Below the pieces are notes generated by a model, which saw only the letters and a list, made by a program, of their open reading frames with translations, had not been told where the DNA came from and did not search any database. DNA of 64,000 nucleotides, taken from the NCBI GenBank assembly GCA_900708905.1, contig CAADRB010000024.1:2291372-2355371 (forward strand), read 5' to 3'. Made by a program: the position numbers and the translations under genes. This document shows, one piece after another, positions 35,601 through 49,300 of this stretch (position 1 is its first letter; every line of letters starts with the position of its first letter). This DNA comes from Hymenolepis diminuta. Taxonomy: Eukaryota; Platyhelminthes; Cestoda; Cyclophyllidea; Hymenolepididae.

Positions 35601-37727
35601 ATTTTTTTCTGAAAGAAGCATTGGAAAATTTGTACAGTAAACGGGAAAGAGAAAGTTGTATTTTTTTTCGTTGTGATGTACTTCATCCTTTCCAATACAG
35701 TCCAAGGGAAATAGAATTGAAATATGCCATTCGATGTGAAAACTTGTTTTCAATAGCCGAAAGGAAAACGATTTCAGAATGTGCTAGAAATGTGATAAAA
35801 TTCCACTTTACTGAAAATCGTTTGAAACAGCACAGTTTACATTATCCAAATAAGTGTTACGGTATCAGCTCGCTTGATAGGCCCCTTTGAGACGAGACGA
35901 CGTGTGAATGATTGATAGTCCCCATCATCAGTTGCACCTCGTGTGTCTATCTTAAGCGCTCTAATGGATAATATACATTAAGTTGTGCTCCAGTTATAAT
36001 GTGTTCTCTCTAGGGTCTTCCAGGTCTTCAATTAGTTGTTCTCAATATGTTCTAAGTAAGTAGTGGAACTACTCCCTGAATACAAATTTAAACGCTCCAA
36101 TCAATGGCCGTCAACCTCGAGCATTAAAAGATCCTAGCTTTGACAATAATAGAGCAGTCAGAGGCTCGGCTCTCATTTGAATGCCGCTGCTTATTCTCAT
36201 TGATCTACTCAAGCAATTTCACACGACCTTTCACTTTCAAGGATTTTGTTTGAAAATGAATGTGCACATCCAAAACGCATCATGTATAATGTTATCACAT
36301 CTGGCTCAGTCGTTCAATTGTTAATTTTCATACTTCAGTCCTGAAAAGTAATCCATTTTGGTACACTTTTAAATGAATATTTTTTTAAAGCCCCTATGAC
36401 AGACACTAGTTTATAAGTATTGTATATGGTATGAGATGACGTTTTTATGTCACTCTTCATTTCTAGGTCCTTCGGAGAACTCAGAGCGGCAAAAGCGGTT
36501 ATCTAACCGATTTATGGTGTGAAATAATTGGTATACTTTGATCGTAACGCTTTTTCGATGTCGGTTTAATCAAACCCCCCAAAAAAATCAAAACCTCTTA
36601 TTATTAAATTTCCGTTTTCAAACCGTGGAAATATGCAAATGCTTGGTTATTTCAAACGTCAAGATGCGAAAAATTTTCTGTTCAAATTCTAAAAGAATTC
36701 TCTTCTCTTCTCAATGTAATTATGGTGATGATACATGTCGGGAATAGTAGTGTAATAAGGGAACATTTTTCAACAAAATTCTATCTTCTGGTTATTCTGC
36801 CAATATAATACAAATCCGTTTTGAAAATGATTGAGAGCCGAGCTCAGCAGCTCTCGGATATAGAAAGCTCACAAGTTAATAGCGGAGAGAAACGATTTTA
36901 TACCCAGTAAAAGGCTGTGGCTTTGCAGAAATTCTATCTTTTCAAGACTGAAATCAAACACACCAACTTTTATTCAGTATCGAAAATTATATTCGTCAAA
37001 TGTACCTGATAAAGGTAAGAAGTGTGTTGTTAAATGGGCATTCAGACAGTTGCAGACAATGTTCCAATCTCAAAGACAAAGTCCACTCAATTTGCGTCAG
37101 ATAATTTTTCTCTGACTGCGAGAACTTAACAAACATTCATGACTGTGGTTTCTTCTGAGCTAATTTTATATGACCTTAAGACAGACAGACAGATAGACTA
37201 AGTGTGTCAGCGATGACCGAAAGTGGGCTTCTATTACCCCAATAAATTCAATAAATACCCTATTTAGGTTGCATTAGTTAGGAATCAAGAAGTCCGCTCA
37301 GTAAAAGCTTAGAAAATAATGGTAATTCTCCATTACGCATGCTAAATTTTATATTCAAATATTGTGGAAGCTTAAGAAGATCAATCCCAAGCCTGTTCAT
37401 AGAATATTTTTCCTTAAAAGTTCGGAATTTTCAAATAAATGGGCTACGATGCTGACAAACTAGGTTCCAGGTTTTTTCGTAAAGGCTTTGTCTTGGAATG
37501 GAAAACCCACAAGCTGCAGATGGTCTCCATGCTCACATGTCATTGATGAGGTAGGAAAATAGAGAAAAGTGGCAGACGATCTAAGATAGCAATTAACAGT
37601 AGGTAGAGCCAAGTTCAAATTCTGCACCTAGTATCTAGAAGATTAATATAGACAGGTCGGAAGACTAAAACTGTCATCGATATGATAGTGGATTATCCAT
37701 TGGCTAAAAAACATAACTTCCAACTCG

Positions 37728-37845
37728 AATTAGTAAGCTCTTTCAAACATTCATCCGGGGTAGTTGGTTAGCGTCACGGAGCCTCCCAAGTGAAAAACTC
37801 GAATTCAGCCAGCCTTTATTGATCAGAGTTCATTATTGTAGTTGT
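37728..37845 (-). repeat. tRNA-derived SINE, copy E (body)
   Basis: On the minus strand: CAATAAAGGCTGGCTGAATT, CGAGTTTTTCACTTGGGAGG, then CCCGGATGAATGTTTGAAAG. All three blocks match copy A in order and spacing, and it is one of the clearest copies. Confidence 0.65.
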
Positions 37846-38860
37846 CCGTTCCATCTCCCTGTTCAAATAAAGAGATTCATCGCAAGAAATTGTCGCTATT
37901 AAGTTAATTTTCTCAGAGAGCCGATACTCGTACTTTCTTCTATGTATTGTACAGAATGTAAGTCAAATCTAGCACTAGACAAGTAAGATAGAAATTTATT
38001 AATACTATCTCGCTTTATGTGTTAAAAGGGATTTAAATACTTGCCTACTTGTAGATAAGTCTTTGCGAACACCACCATTTCCCATAAAGTTCTACCGCTT
38101 TTAAACCTAGAATACTTTGGGTAGGTGAATTTAAACTAAATGTATTACTTCCAATATACCAATATCTGAGAGGTAAACATCGACATAACTCTCAAAGAGG
38201 GTGTTCTGCGATAGCTCATGTCACAATTGATTATATTCTCACGATAATATCGCATACCTACCCTTGTGTGCTAGAGACCATGATAGGTTTGATTTCCCTT
38301 GTATTAGGTGAATGATAAAATGCTATTATTATTGAAATATTACCTGGAAACTTACGTCAATCTAGGGTTTTCTAAAACACCTTTTAAGAGCTCATTACAA
38401 CTCATTGGAGCTCATTGGATTCATCCAATTAAGTCACACTTTGTGATTACACTTTATAATACTTCAAATGATATAATATACCGTCACTGCGTCAATTTTA
38501 CATTTATATCTCTATACACACTTTAGGGTTAAAAGGTCAATTTTATTATAGTTCCCATTGTTGACTCATTCTGAGGGTGTAAGCTAATGTATATTTGCAC
38601 ATAAATCGTTGTGATTTATTAATTTAAGTAATAAACTTGTATTTAACTTTGATTTACTTGCTTTATCGATTAGATAAATGCTATCTCAATGGCTGTCGGG
38701 AATTACGAATTGAGATATTCACACACATTTGAACAGTTCAATCCATGATAAAAGTAGCCTTTTTTCTATTTGGAAATTATTATTATCATTATTCAAAATA
38801 GAATCTGTGGAATTTGTGGGTTTTGAGCTGTTTAGATACCACCCTTAAGTTTGAGATGAA

Positions 38861-38880
38861 ACCACCCACCCACCCACCCA
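38861..38880. repeat. Short (CCCA)n tandem repeat
   Basis: Four to five CCCA units in a row. Confidence 0.7.
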
Positions 38881-41800
38881 CAATTAGTCTACCTCAATAC
38901 TTGTTGCATGAAGTGACAGGGTTTGAAAATTGCTGAAGCCTTCGGCCTATGCCATAGGTGCATGATGCAACACTTGTTGGATAAGCATTAAATTTTACTT
39001 TTGCAACTTAATTATCAGGCTTTAATTCTTTTGTGACGAAAATCATCTTCTCAAAAGGAGTGCATTCTCTTTGGCACTGGGATTTGCAGTAACTCTGCAG
39101 ATCATCATGATGGTTGATCAACGATGTGTTCTCTTTTCTCAAATATCCATTTGGAACATGTAGGTGTGTGTTTACAGCGCCAGCCAAATTTTATGTGAGT
39201 ATGACTAACCTCTTTCTTGATCTGAAAGATGAAAAGTGAGAATAGCAATATGGTCCCTGTCATGTTAATAAACTTGTCCGACAAGATTGCAGAAAAATCT
39301 GTGTAAAAACTACCAAAGTCAAAGCACATTGAATAAGGCTTCTAGAAAGGCGAATATATCGATACTTTACATTCGACAGTCGATGATATGGCAATCGCTT
39401 GTCCATAAAATTCTTATTAGTATACGAGAGAAGGAAATAAACTTTCAAAGTTAGTGTCTTTGAGGAAGACATAGATGGTGGCAGCATTTTAACTAAACCG
39501 ATAAAAAATACGGTCTAATACCAGATTTGAACTACAAAGAATATAAACACATTTGATACCGAGAGGGAAAGAGAGGTAAAATTGATAAGTAACCGTAGAT
39601 AGGTCCTGGATAAACCCCAAAATCACTGTATGTCGATTTCAGTCCATTTCCATATACACTGATTTGCATTTATTTATTCTTGAAAGCCTGGACGAAATAA
39701 AACTTTCAAATAGATTACAAGAAAAATCTCCTTCTATGATAACATTGTTTTTAAATAAATTTTTATTAAGGAGTTAAAAACGAGGAGGAATGTTTATTAA
39801 AATGATTACCTCAAGTTGTCTTCCATACATTTTCTAAAAGAAGGATTGAATACCACTATTCCTGCAGATTTGGGGTCACAAATATGCTCAAAGTTTCCCT
39901 TTGTTTGACCGGTAACTTGAGTTTGTACCAACTTGTTCATTCTGTTATTTACACTTCAATAAACCCATGTGCATTGGTGTGCAGGTAGCGTGCTATAAAT
40001 AAATCTTTATTAAGGTACATCGCAGAGATAAGACAGGTAAATATGAAGGAGCATACCAAAATGTCCTCACACAACTCCAACAGATATACCAGTAAGGAGT
40101 ATTCACCTTGAATTAACTCAACTAAGATCTAGTACATTTGAAACACTTTTGCTAGTCTCATCTACCTGAATCGTTCATTTAACTCAATTGCTCAACAAGC
40201 TCTGAATATCGCCGACATAAACTCACCCAGATACGCGGAGGAACGTCGGAAAATCTTTCAGAATTTTATGTAGTAAGCCCCTTTATATCCTGATTTTATA
40301 ATATGCTCTTATTCAGTCATCTTACATCGTTTCACTCCTTGCTCAACTATCTTGGTGTTTCATATATTCAAATACCAATTTGTGATCGGAATTTCTAAAA
40401 AGTTTTGTTTTGCTATGGGTAATGTAATGGGGGCCATTGAAGCAGATTTGATACTGTAGGAAAATTCTTGGGCTGGCATACACCCTACTCTTAGGGTGAA
40501 ACTGAAGAGACCAATCAAATTACTCATCCTAGTAAACAATATTCATTATCCCTCGATAATTGTCGGGCTATCAAGTCGAAAGTGTGTGGCTTACGGAAAA
40601 TATCACATCATACAAACGTCAAATTGTGTGATAGCAGTTAAGAGAAAATTTCACTTTTTTAATAAATTCTCCCTTGTGTTCAAGTACCGGATATTTTCCA
40701 TCTCCCTTTCAATGAATTTAAATAAGTCTATTGTGTGCCATTACAACCGCATTTGCAGACAAACCGAATACATTTGAAGCTGGTTTGAAATAAATCGTAC
40801 CAAACTCACCCTGTCCCAATAATATTTTGTCATGTGGTCAAACTCCAGGCTGGATATCCTAATAAATTCTTGAAAAATGGCTAAGTTCAATGAGATATAT
40901 TGATATAAACAGTTTTCCCAAAAAATACCCTATCGGTCTCTCGAATTAAAGAGATTCTCCTCCCTGGGCATCATTTAAATTAAGAACTCAGAGTATGTCC
41001 TAAATGTCTTCCTTTTGTTTATGAACTGTCTGATAAAAAAATGCTTAAAACGGATCCCTTGAAATACACTAGCAACTCCAGAATATACATGTTAATCCTC
41101 CGTATTAACTCCTCTCGATGTCTGTACGTGTGTCCGAAGTGTCCAAACAAATCGAGTTCTACCTACCGAATAGAGCTGATCGAGTTTAAGAATGATCCAG
41201 ATAAGTGAATTGTCTCGGTGCAATTTTGAGATAATGTGTTGAAGAGGTAACTATAGTTATATGGAAGGATATTAACTGGATTTTGGTGTATGAAGGGATC
41301 AAGTCTGTTATACAGACTGAACACCGATAAGGTGTGATAAAACTGAGGTCAATCAGGTTACACTAATTCCCATATTTAAAAAATGTTTTTCTTCCATTTG
41401 ATCTTGATAAAAAAGATTACCTGGGTTGGCAGTACATATCACCCAAAAGAAGCTTCACATTAAGCTAATCTGGTGTGGCATTGCAGGAGAACCTTCATAT
41501 GTTAGAAGCAAATACTATTTCTGTCAAGAAGTTTTCTCCCTCTTTAAATTTAGCATATTTCTCACCTCTTATTCACGCCTATTTATTTAAATTTTCCTGT
41601 TGAAACTTTGCAAATTATAGGTTGGATTTGACTGCATCTATGTAGGAATTACTGCCTCCCTTGGATGTAGTATACAATATTCTAAAAAATTGTCATTTTA
41701 AAAGCCTCGAAATGTTTAAAACTAGGAGATTGCAATCCACCAATCACGTTGAAGTTTTGCAAAGCTAACAGTCATACCAATCTGAACAGATGTTCTTGTC

Positions 41801-43829
41801 TGCACCTATAGTTGACTCATGGTGAAGTCAAACCTGGGTGAAGGCGGCTATTAGCTAGATGAGGAGATACACCCAACTTCAGATCCCTTGTTGAGTCAAG
41901 TGATTGTAGTTATTGTTATTGATTCCTCTAACTCTTAGTATGTTTTATGCTTCTTGGTCCCTATTCCTAGCATTCTGACCTCATATAAACTATAAAAACT
42001 CTAATTTGAAATGTACCTGAAAGTAGTTAAAGCAGTAATCTAGTAGTTGACGCTTGGTAGACTCTGCGTTAGCCTTCGAAACGTCCCATTTGTCATCAAA
42101 ATGGAGAGTGAAAAGCATTTATCAAGATCAGATTATTAACTATCAACTTCCATCCGTCTTCGAAAGAAAAGCAAAATTCACATAACTTACTACTTTTCCC
42201 GGATAATTCTGATATCTCAATGAATTTTAACTTAAATTCAACTTTCTAAAGAGGGAACCATTTTTTAGTCTTTTTTCGATCTCAAAATTAATTTGAAACC
42301 CTTTGCTCCCTGACAGTAAAGCCATGTAATTAACCAATAACTTTCGACCTGTTTAACTCTAATTCTCACTGAATCTAATTTATTCTCTTGTTTCATTTTG
42401 TAGACTTTTTTCCTCTTAGATTTCATTATCCAGACCAAATCACTCATCAACTATCTCTTTATTTTCTCTTTTTTCCGAGTTTTCCATGTTCGAGAAGAAT
42501 TCTTGAAACCTCATGAGAAGGAATTTTTTACCTAGGCACTACATTTTCGATTGGTGTACTTACACACTCGTAGCTAGGAATGAGTTTTCCTCACCCCTAT
42601 ATCGTTGGCAAACCAAGTACCCAATCGTTCCATTAACTCACAGCTATAGGATGCAAATTATAACTTTTTATCAAGAAGCAGCTGAATTTTCGTAGAGTTA
42701 TGAGTTTGTTCCCCTCTTTCTTCTGAATTGCGGCTACCGTAGCCTTAGTGAGTAGCCCATGAAATATATTATGAAGCTATGTACCGTCGTGCCCGTGATG
42801 ATCAAATTAGTGCTAGCTTATTAATACTGAAATAAAGTATGATATTAACAGGGGAAACCTCAATAAATAAATATAAATGTGCAGTATTCATTCAACCGAG
42901 CGGAGAATTAACAAAAAGGTGGTAACTAAACCATTACAATAATCTGTCGAAAAGGTAAATAATAATATGACGACAGTTGAATGTGATTTTCAAGGTCATG
43001 GAGATGTCGAACAATTTATCATTGGTAGATTAAATGCTTAAACAGCTTTTCTAAGTCATCTACTGGAATATTAAGATTATTTTTTAAATTTAATTTAACT
43101 GATTTAGAAGTCCAAACTGCATTCTATCTAGAGATAATTTTCAAACAAATGATAAGGCATTACCTAACTAAGTGGACACAAATTGCGTGTTAAAATCTGT
43201 TATCGCACTTCTGCGTTGTTATTTAAATTGTAAGAGTCGTTTTTAACAACGGTGTTAGATGTGAAATTACGCAGATAACATCCTTTCAAACTGAATTTGG
43301 TCCATGCACACACGCTTCTCGACTTTCAAATGGCCCAGTGGTTGACCTTTAACTTCCTAACACGATAATGATAATTAAAAACTAACAGAGAAGATTGTAC
43401 TCTTCCTAATCCCATTATGATAGGTGTTAAAAATACCTGGCCTAGGTGGATGGAATTTAACCTAGAGGTGCTCTTATAAGAGAAACACATTTTATCACTT
43501 GTAGAGGCTAACAACAGACAATCGCAGTTCACAAAACAGAGTGAGAAGAATTGAGAGTAGGCCAAAGCATATCGAAGTTCGGGAGAGTAGGGAACGAAGA
43601 TCAAGGGAGAGAAATGAAGAACGAAGAACAGGGGAGAGTGTAGCCATGTAAGATCCGGCATGTGCTCAGACAGGACAAGCAAATTACCTGAGTCACCGCA
43701 AGCCGGAGACTAGTGAAATCGATAACTTATCTCTAAGCTTTGGGTACGTGAGGAGGTGAAATGCTGTGACTGCACTCGACCTACGCTGGGACTCGAATGT
43801 AGAAATAATTTTCATAAAAGAGAAGGTCA

Positions 43830-43920
43830 TAGAAGGTCAAAATTGGCTTGTGCGGTTGAACATCCACACCATTAGATGCACACGTGCACCACCATGGCAT
43901 TGGCGTACAGGGAGGTGTTA
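43830..43920 (-). repeat. tRNA-derived SINE, copy F (head)
   Basis: On the minus strand CATGGTGGTGCACGTGTGCA followed about 20 bases later by GATGTTCAACCGCAC matches the tRNA-like head of copy A (A-box and B-box regions). The body downstream is diverged. Confidence 0.45.
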
Positions 43921-45743
43921 AACACTTAGGAGAGCCTAGCAACTCTAATGCAGTCATCGATCATCATATTTGTGGATTCTATTATGAACTGCATTCTATG
44001 TATGACTTGGGAGATTTCCTTCAGGTCAGAGACTCTAGTGACTAACAATTTAAATTGGATCAGACAACCTTTCCCAGCGCGGTATTACAATCATACATAT
44101 AGGATGAATACATCTAGCCTCTTTTCTACCTTGCATCGGGGATATTTTGAAGACTTGTGACCATTAGCTGTACATTAATCACTTCAGATAATTGCTCAGC
44201 ATCTTAATATTTTGAGATAGGAAGCTAAACTCAAACCCGCAGTGTTGATATTTTGCCTCGGTGTGAGGGATTCACACATTGTTTCAACGTTATCCATCAT
44301 CCTTATCAAAGTGTGGGATAGTTATAGAGACAAAAACTATCAGTCCGGCTGTGTTTTGATCATAACCATTAACTATTTGAGGACGATTTGTATTTCATAT
44401 ATGTGACATGTATGGAGGTTGCCATGATGAGGCAATCACAATAGTCTAATTAATTAAACACCCCCTTTTATGAGTACCTCCTACCTACCCGGAAGTCGAG
44501 CAAACCAGTAGCTGTGAACCTGTTGATGCTATGGGGATGCGCAAATGCTCGTGCTCCCTTCACTCTCCCGCTATTCCTGCACGATTTCCTTAAAAAGCTC
44601 CACGTACACGTAAATAGTTTTGGAGTAATTAGACTCTTGAATTTTCTCCCCCTACGTCTGAGAAACCTATAGTCCAGCAATATCGAGTGAGCACCTAGAT
44701 CACAGCGGCAGAAACTGGACATCCTAGCACTGCGTCGGCGCGGAAGGGCCCTACTTTACAAAAGACAGTATCTTCTCAAGCATTTACGAATAAATGTGTT
44801 CAGGAGTTCCTCCAAAATTCAAACCTTTAAAATTGGGTTGTTTTATTCTGCAATAGTACGAATTTGAACTGGATGAAATTAGGAAGGTTCAAGTGAATGC
44901 AAACCACCACACTTGAAAACCAATGTCGGTTACAGTTTTCATCCACCTTCCTAAAAAGCTAAACCCAACCACTCTGAAAAACCTTGTGGAATTCAGTTGT
45001 AAGGGCAATATATAAATCTTGGTGCTAGGGCAAAAATATCCCAAAATGTCTTCCTTCTACCTGCTGGTAAATATTTCGCTGAAAGCTATGTACTCCAATC
45101 TCAAATGACATTTTAGATACGATCTTTTGCTTAAATACACTAAATGAACAACTTGGCACCACTCCCCCCATACCACTCTTCGCCCTCCATTTCTCAAGAT
45201 CAGGTGCCGAAGAATATGACGAACCGCGAATTTTTGCCATAGACACCAACAGTAGTGACAGAAATTTATCAAACTGCTAAGCTATCAACTGGTTTATCAT
45301 AATTCTGGCGTCGATTTTGAAGTCGTCTGAGGATTGTTCAAGTGAATCCGAATGAGCTCATTATGTACATTTAGTTAATTGTCATCTACATGAGATGGTT
45401 TTCAACAATAAGTTCTCAAGTTTCCGCGCTCAGATATAAATCAGCCTCATCAAATCCACAAAAGGTAAGGATTGGACAAGCGAAAACAGAGTTTGGAGTT
45501 GTCACTAACAGAAGAGTAGACACAGTATGGGTTATTTGAATATGAAGATGGGTAAGAGAGTTGTCCAACATCAAGTTATTCAGACCCAATTTCAACTGTT
45601 TCAAAAAGGATCTGAAAAAACTTTAAATAGGGCAAATATCTATCGTCAATAAACAATCACAAATTCACAGGTACAAAAGGGCAAAAGGTAAATTCGTGAA
45701 AAGAGAATGGATGTACAATAAAAAATCCATCATCATGGTCGCA

Positions 45744-46352
45744 TCATTTAAATAAAAAACCTCTTCTAAATATGCTTTCTCTACGAGTTGTAGTGGTGCA
45801 TTGCAGTTCACTATCTCCTTCCCCGCTCTCTGCATTTTCCTCCAATCTCGATACATCAGGAGTTAAAGCAGCCTCCAGGCTCTCTAGAACGGTGGGAAGA
45901 ACAGGTAACTCCACATGTTCCTGAGTATTCTCCTCATCTAATCCAATGGAGCGATTGAAGATTTCACTTCCATAAGACCTTCGAAAGTGCCTCTTTTCCA
46001 TCTTCCTGGATCGGAACTTCTTGATCGCGTAAACGAGGGGAGGAGCTTGAGGAACAATCATACTGCAAGTATCATCACCAGAAACCCGTTGACCTTCGTT
46101 ACGAGCAGCGACAATTTCATCCGGTATCTCATGCTCTATCTCGACGCTCTCGTCCTCATTGTTCTCCTCATTGAGGGTTATCAAACTGCTCCAACTTGTG
46201 ATGCCTTCGGGAGATGATATCTTGAAATCTCGTCCTGCACTGTCACTGCAACCTGCTGCTGAAGGTTTGCGGAATGGAGAAGTGAGCATCCTCTTTAGGG
46301 TATTAACTCGGGAATGTTTTGAAGAGAAGATTAGTCTGCTTTCTGATGCTGA
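45744..46352 (-). CDS. ECT2: Probable last ECT2 exon
   Basis: Acceptor ATCTTTATCTTATAG at 46353 opens a frame of 202 codons to TGA 45746-45744. It contains KHSRVNTLKRMLTSPFRKPS, an acidic stretch, IKKFRSRKMEKRHFRRSYGS and a final basic SIFRRGF. Composition matches the rest of the tail. No donor in perfect phase was found in the preceding exon (the alternative acceptor at 46343 would fit phase 1), so this could also be an alternative 3' exon or a separate gene's exon. Confidence 0.5.
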   Translation of the reverse strand, partial: SASESRLIFSSKHSRVNTLKRMLTSPFRKPSAAGCSDSAGRDFKISSPEGITSWSSLITLNEENNEDESVEIEHEIPDEIVAARNEGQRVSGDDTCSMIVPQAPPLVYAIKKFRSRKMEKRHFRRSYGSEIFNRSIGLDEENTQEHVELPVLPTVLESLEAALTPDVSRLEENAESGEGDSELQCTTTTRRESIFRRGFLFK

Positions 46353-49300
46353 CTATAAGATAAAGATAAAGAAAACGGAACCAAACACTTAATCCCAAAC
46401 TCGCAGCTCTTCAACCAGAAGCCATGCAAATGAGAGGACCAAAACAGCAAGAGCTGCCTATTTAGGCAATATCAAATAGAGCTTGACGAAATTTTAACTA
46501 ACTCTCAAACCCAGTTCAATACAACCCTGTAGAACAAATGTAAAGTGAACAGGGAAACATTATGAACGAAAAGGAATTTTCAGCAAACATATATAAGTGC
46601 AAATATCCCAGGCTTCCAAAGTGCATTGGACTTGACCTCCCTGTCTATGAAAGTTAGCGTGAGCTAATTAGAGGATTCTATCTAATGTTTCGGTAAAAAC
46701 TCATTCACTCTTTTGCACCCCTTGAACAAATCCGAATGCCCACTTTTACCTTCCCGTACCCACTCTAAATTCCGGTCTACGGAATGCTCGAGGAACCAGA
46801 AAATGACAAGGAAACCGTGCTTTTCATTAGCCATGAAACATTCACTGGACGGTGATTGAAACGTATAACCGTCTCCAATGGTTTAAATGCTAAAGAAAAA
46901 GCCAATTTACTGGCACACTTGAAGTTCATTAACCGGTCGTTCTAGTCCTTTTAGAAACTGCAAGTAAACGCCCATTTACAACTCGGATATCATGTCCATC
47001 TTTAATGAAGAATTTGCTTTTTAAATGGAGTTATTTCTCAAACTCGCCGTAATAAACTACACAAGGAAAGCGCCTTAAAATTACCGCGTCCCAATTAAAG
47101 CTGACAGAGAATAAACGCATAACCATCAACAATGAACCATTCAGTCACCAGTCTTCATTAAAGTCTGAAAGCGATCAACACAGACCAAGATATCACCGAA
47201 ATCAAAATCATAAACTTCTCGAAGCCTAGGCTAAAAATATGTAGGTCCCAGTCCGATCAGTGTTGTATAATATTAACCCCATCAATGAACAGGTAACGGA
47301 CTAAACAAGAAACCCCTGAACGCCAACTCACGAAACCGACTAAGCAAATAGGAAACGTCCAAAGCAACCAAATAACCAAAGCCATTCCAAACACAAAACG
47401 CCATCCCGAAAGAGCAAGCGAGCATCCAAGCAACAGCATGCACACATATTTAGGGGAAAAACAAATTAACCACGAGCCTTGTCAACGTGACCAGCCGCGG
47501 CACTATTCAACCCAGCGCTACTAGTTGAGGGGATCGGTGGTTGAAAAGAGGAATGCAGAGCCACACTGGCGTCTTCTTCCTCACTGATCATGGTCCTTTC
47601 CTTTCCCTTGCCCTCCCCCTCCACACTGTCGTTTGAAATGTCCTCCTGTCTAGCCAGAGGAGCCCCCGATAGGGAGAGATTCGACCCGGATATAGCACCG
47701 GGAATTTGGGGCTTTTTGTGACGCTGTTTCCCCTCAGCTGTGGTAGAGGAGTGGAAGGAACTAGATGATGGATCGGGACGAGGGTACTGTTTGGCGGCTG
47801 GGGGTTGGACTTCTTTTGGTGCCTTACGAATACCCAAGAAGGAGCGACAGATACTCTTGCGGGTAGCACTCCTGAAACAATAAAAAGATGGGCTTCAATT
47901 GCGAAATCACGCAGACACAAGTCCACAGCGACGAAAATCCAACTAGTACACTCTAACCAGGGTAGTCATTCAATCTACAATATATCCTACTATCTGCAGT
48001 TAATAAACCTGCAGATCTAATATACGAAATGCCGAGTGGATGAAACTGCACCTAGCATTATAAACGGTCAATCTTCGAGAAGTAAAAGAAAACGATAAAG
48101 ACTTGACAGTGAGTCTTAGCAGAATGTTGTTAGTGTGTAATTTGTATACATTCAATTCTTGTACACTAAACTGAGAGTGCACATTTCAACACGATTTTAC
48201 CTCTTCATTTAAAATAGCCATTACAGATCATCCCAAGTGAAGTACAAGTGGAGACATTGCCGTTTGCCTTGAGATATTTCATCCGATAGAAAAAAACGAG
48301 ACCACTAGCTCAACAGACATCTATCGAGTGGAGACACCACTGTTTGAACATCGTTTGAACTGCAATTTTGCATCGTCAGTGAATTCCATTGAGCTAAGAT
48401 AATGTTAACAATTGCCGTCAAAATAAGTTACAACAACTGCCCTTAATTAACAGAAGCACGTGTATCAAGAGTGCTCCACCAACCACACAATTCAATCAAG
48501 CCTTGAATAAGCTCCGAACATCGCGGAACATAACAATCAAACCCCGCAATTTTGAACACTCCAATATTACCCTTTAACGCGATGACGAGAAAACCAGTGC
48601 AATCAGAACCCGAAAGATACCTCCGATACCTTCTCTTAGTGCCTTACCTTTCACTCTTCATTTGGCCATTTAACTGCTCCACCAGGTGTTTATGCTTTAT
48701 TGGTAATAGTAGTAATAAATGAGCAATAATAATACTACTCCTTAGCATCTCGAAAGAAATACCTGCCAATCACTTCACAACTCTTATAATAATGAGTGAT
48801 TTGTTCCCTGATGTCAGTCCGAACTAAGTTACATCTATATTATACGAGAAGCATATGCCAACTTTTGGATTTAAGCAATATAGAAATTTGCCCCGCTAAC
48901 AACCTCGGCCAGTTTTGCCATAAGAATTGCTCGGCAGCAAGAAAACGCAGTTCCAAAGAATCCAACCCACAAGAACGAGTTGAAGGTACTGCCAGAAGGG
49001 ATTTTAACTCACTACACTAAGTAAGTAAAAGCCCCTAATCGAAAAATTGTCAACGGAACTTACATGATACCATCGGTTCTTGCTGATTTTGGCTTCCTTC
49101 CACCCCAATTTATAGTCTCAACTAATGAAAGACAAGCACTCAAATGGATCAACCAAATGGATTAGATAAAGTCAAATCATCCATTCTAAACTGGCTACAC
49201 TCCGATCTCCATCAAATGCATGGAAGACAGCAAACCTGGCCAGTTTATATTAGCTCACTGCTCTAAGGATGGGAGTGGTGCTAGCACCCCAATATTTCAA

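Larger units (their letters stand above)
32625..45743. other. Intergenic region between ECT2 3' end and RADIL 5' end
   Basis: About 13 kb that should hold the RADIL 5' UTR and promoter and the ECT2 3' UTR on the minus strand. Neither could be delimited. SINE copies occur near 37728-37845 and 43830-43920, and a short CCCA repeat near 38861-38880. Scattered open frames of 60-120 codons show no splice context or known motifs. The purine-rich stretch 33590-33920 is noted as a finding. Confidence 0.5.

Noticed and set aside
44468..44722. 84-codon minus-strand frame, somewhat GC-richer than its surroundings
   Set aside because: No motif, splice site in phase or repeat match was seen; it may be unlisted repeat sequence.
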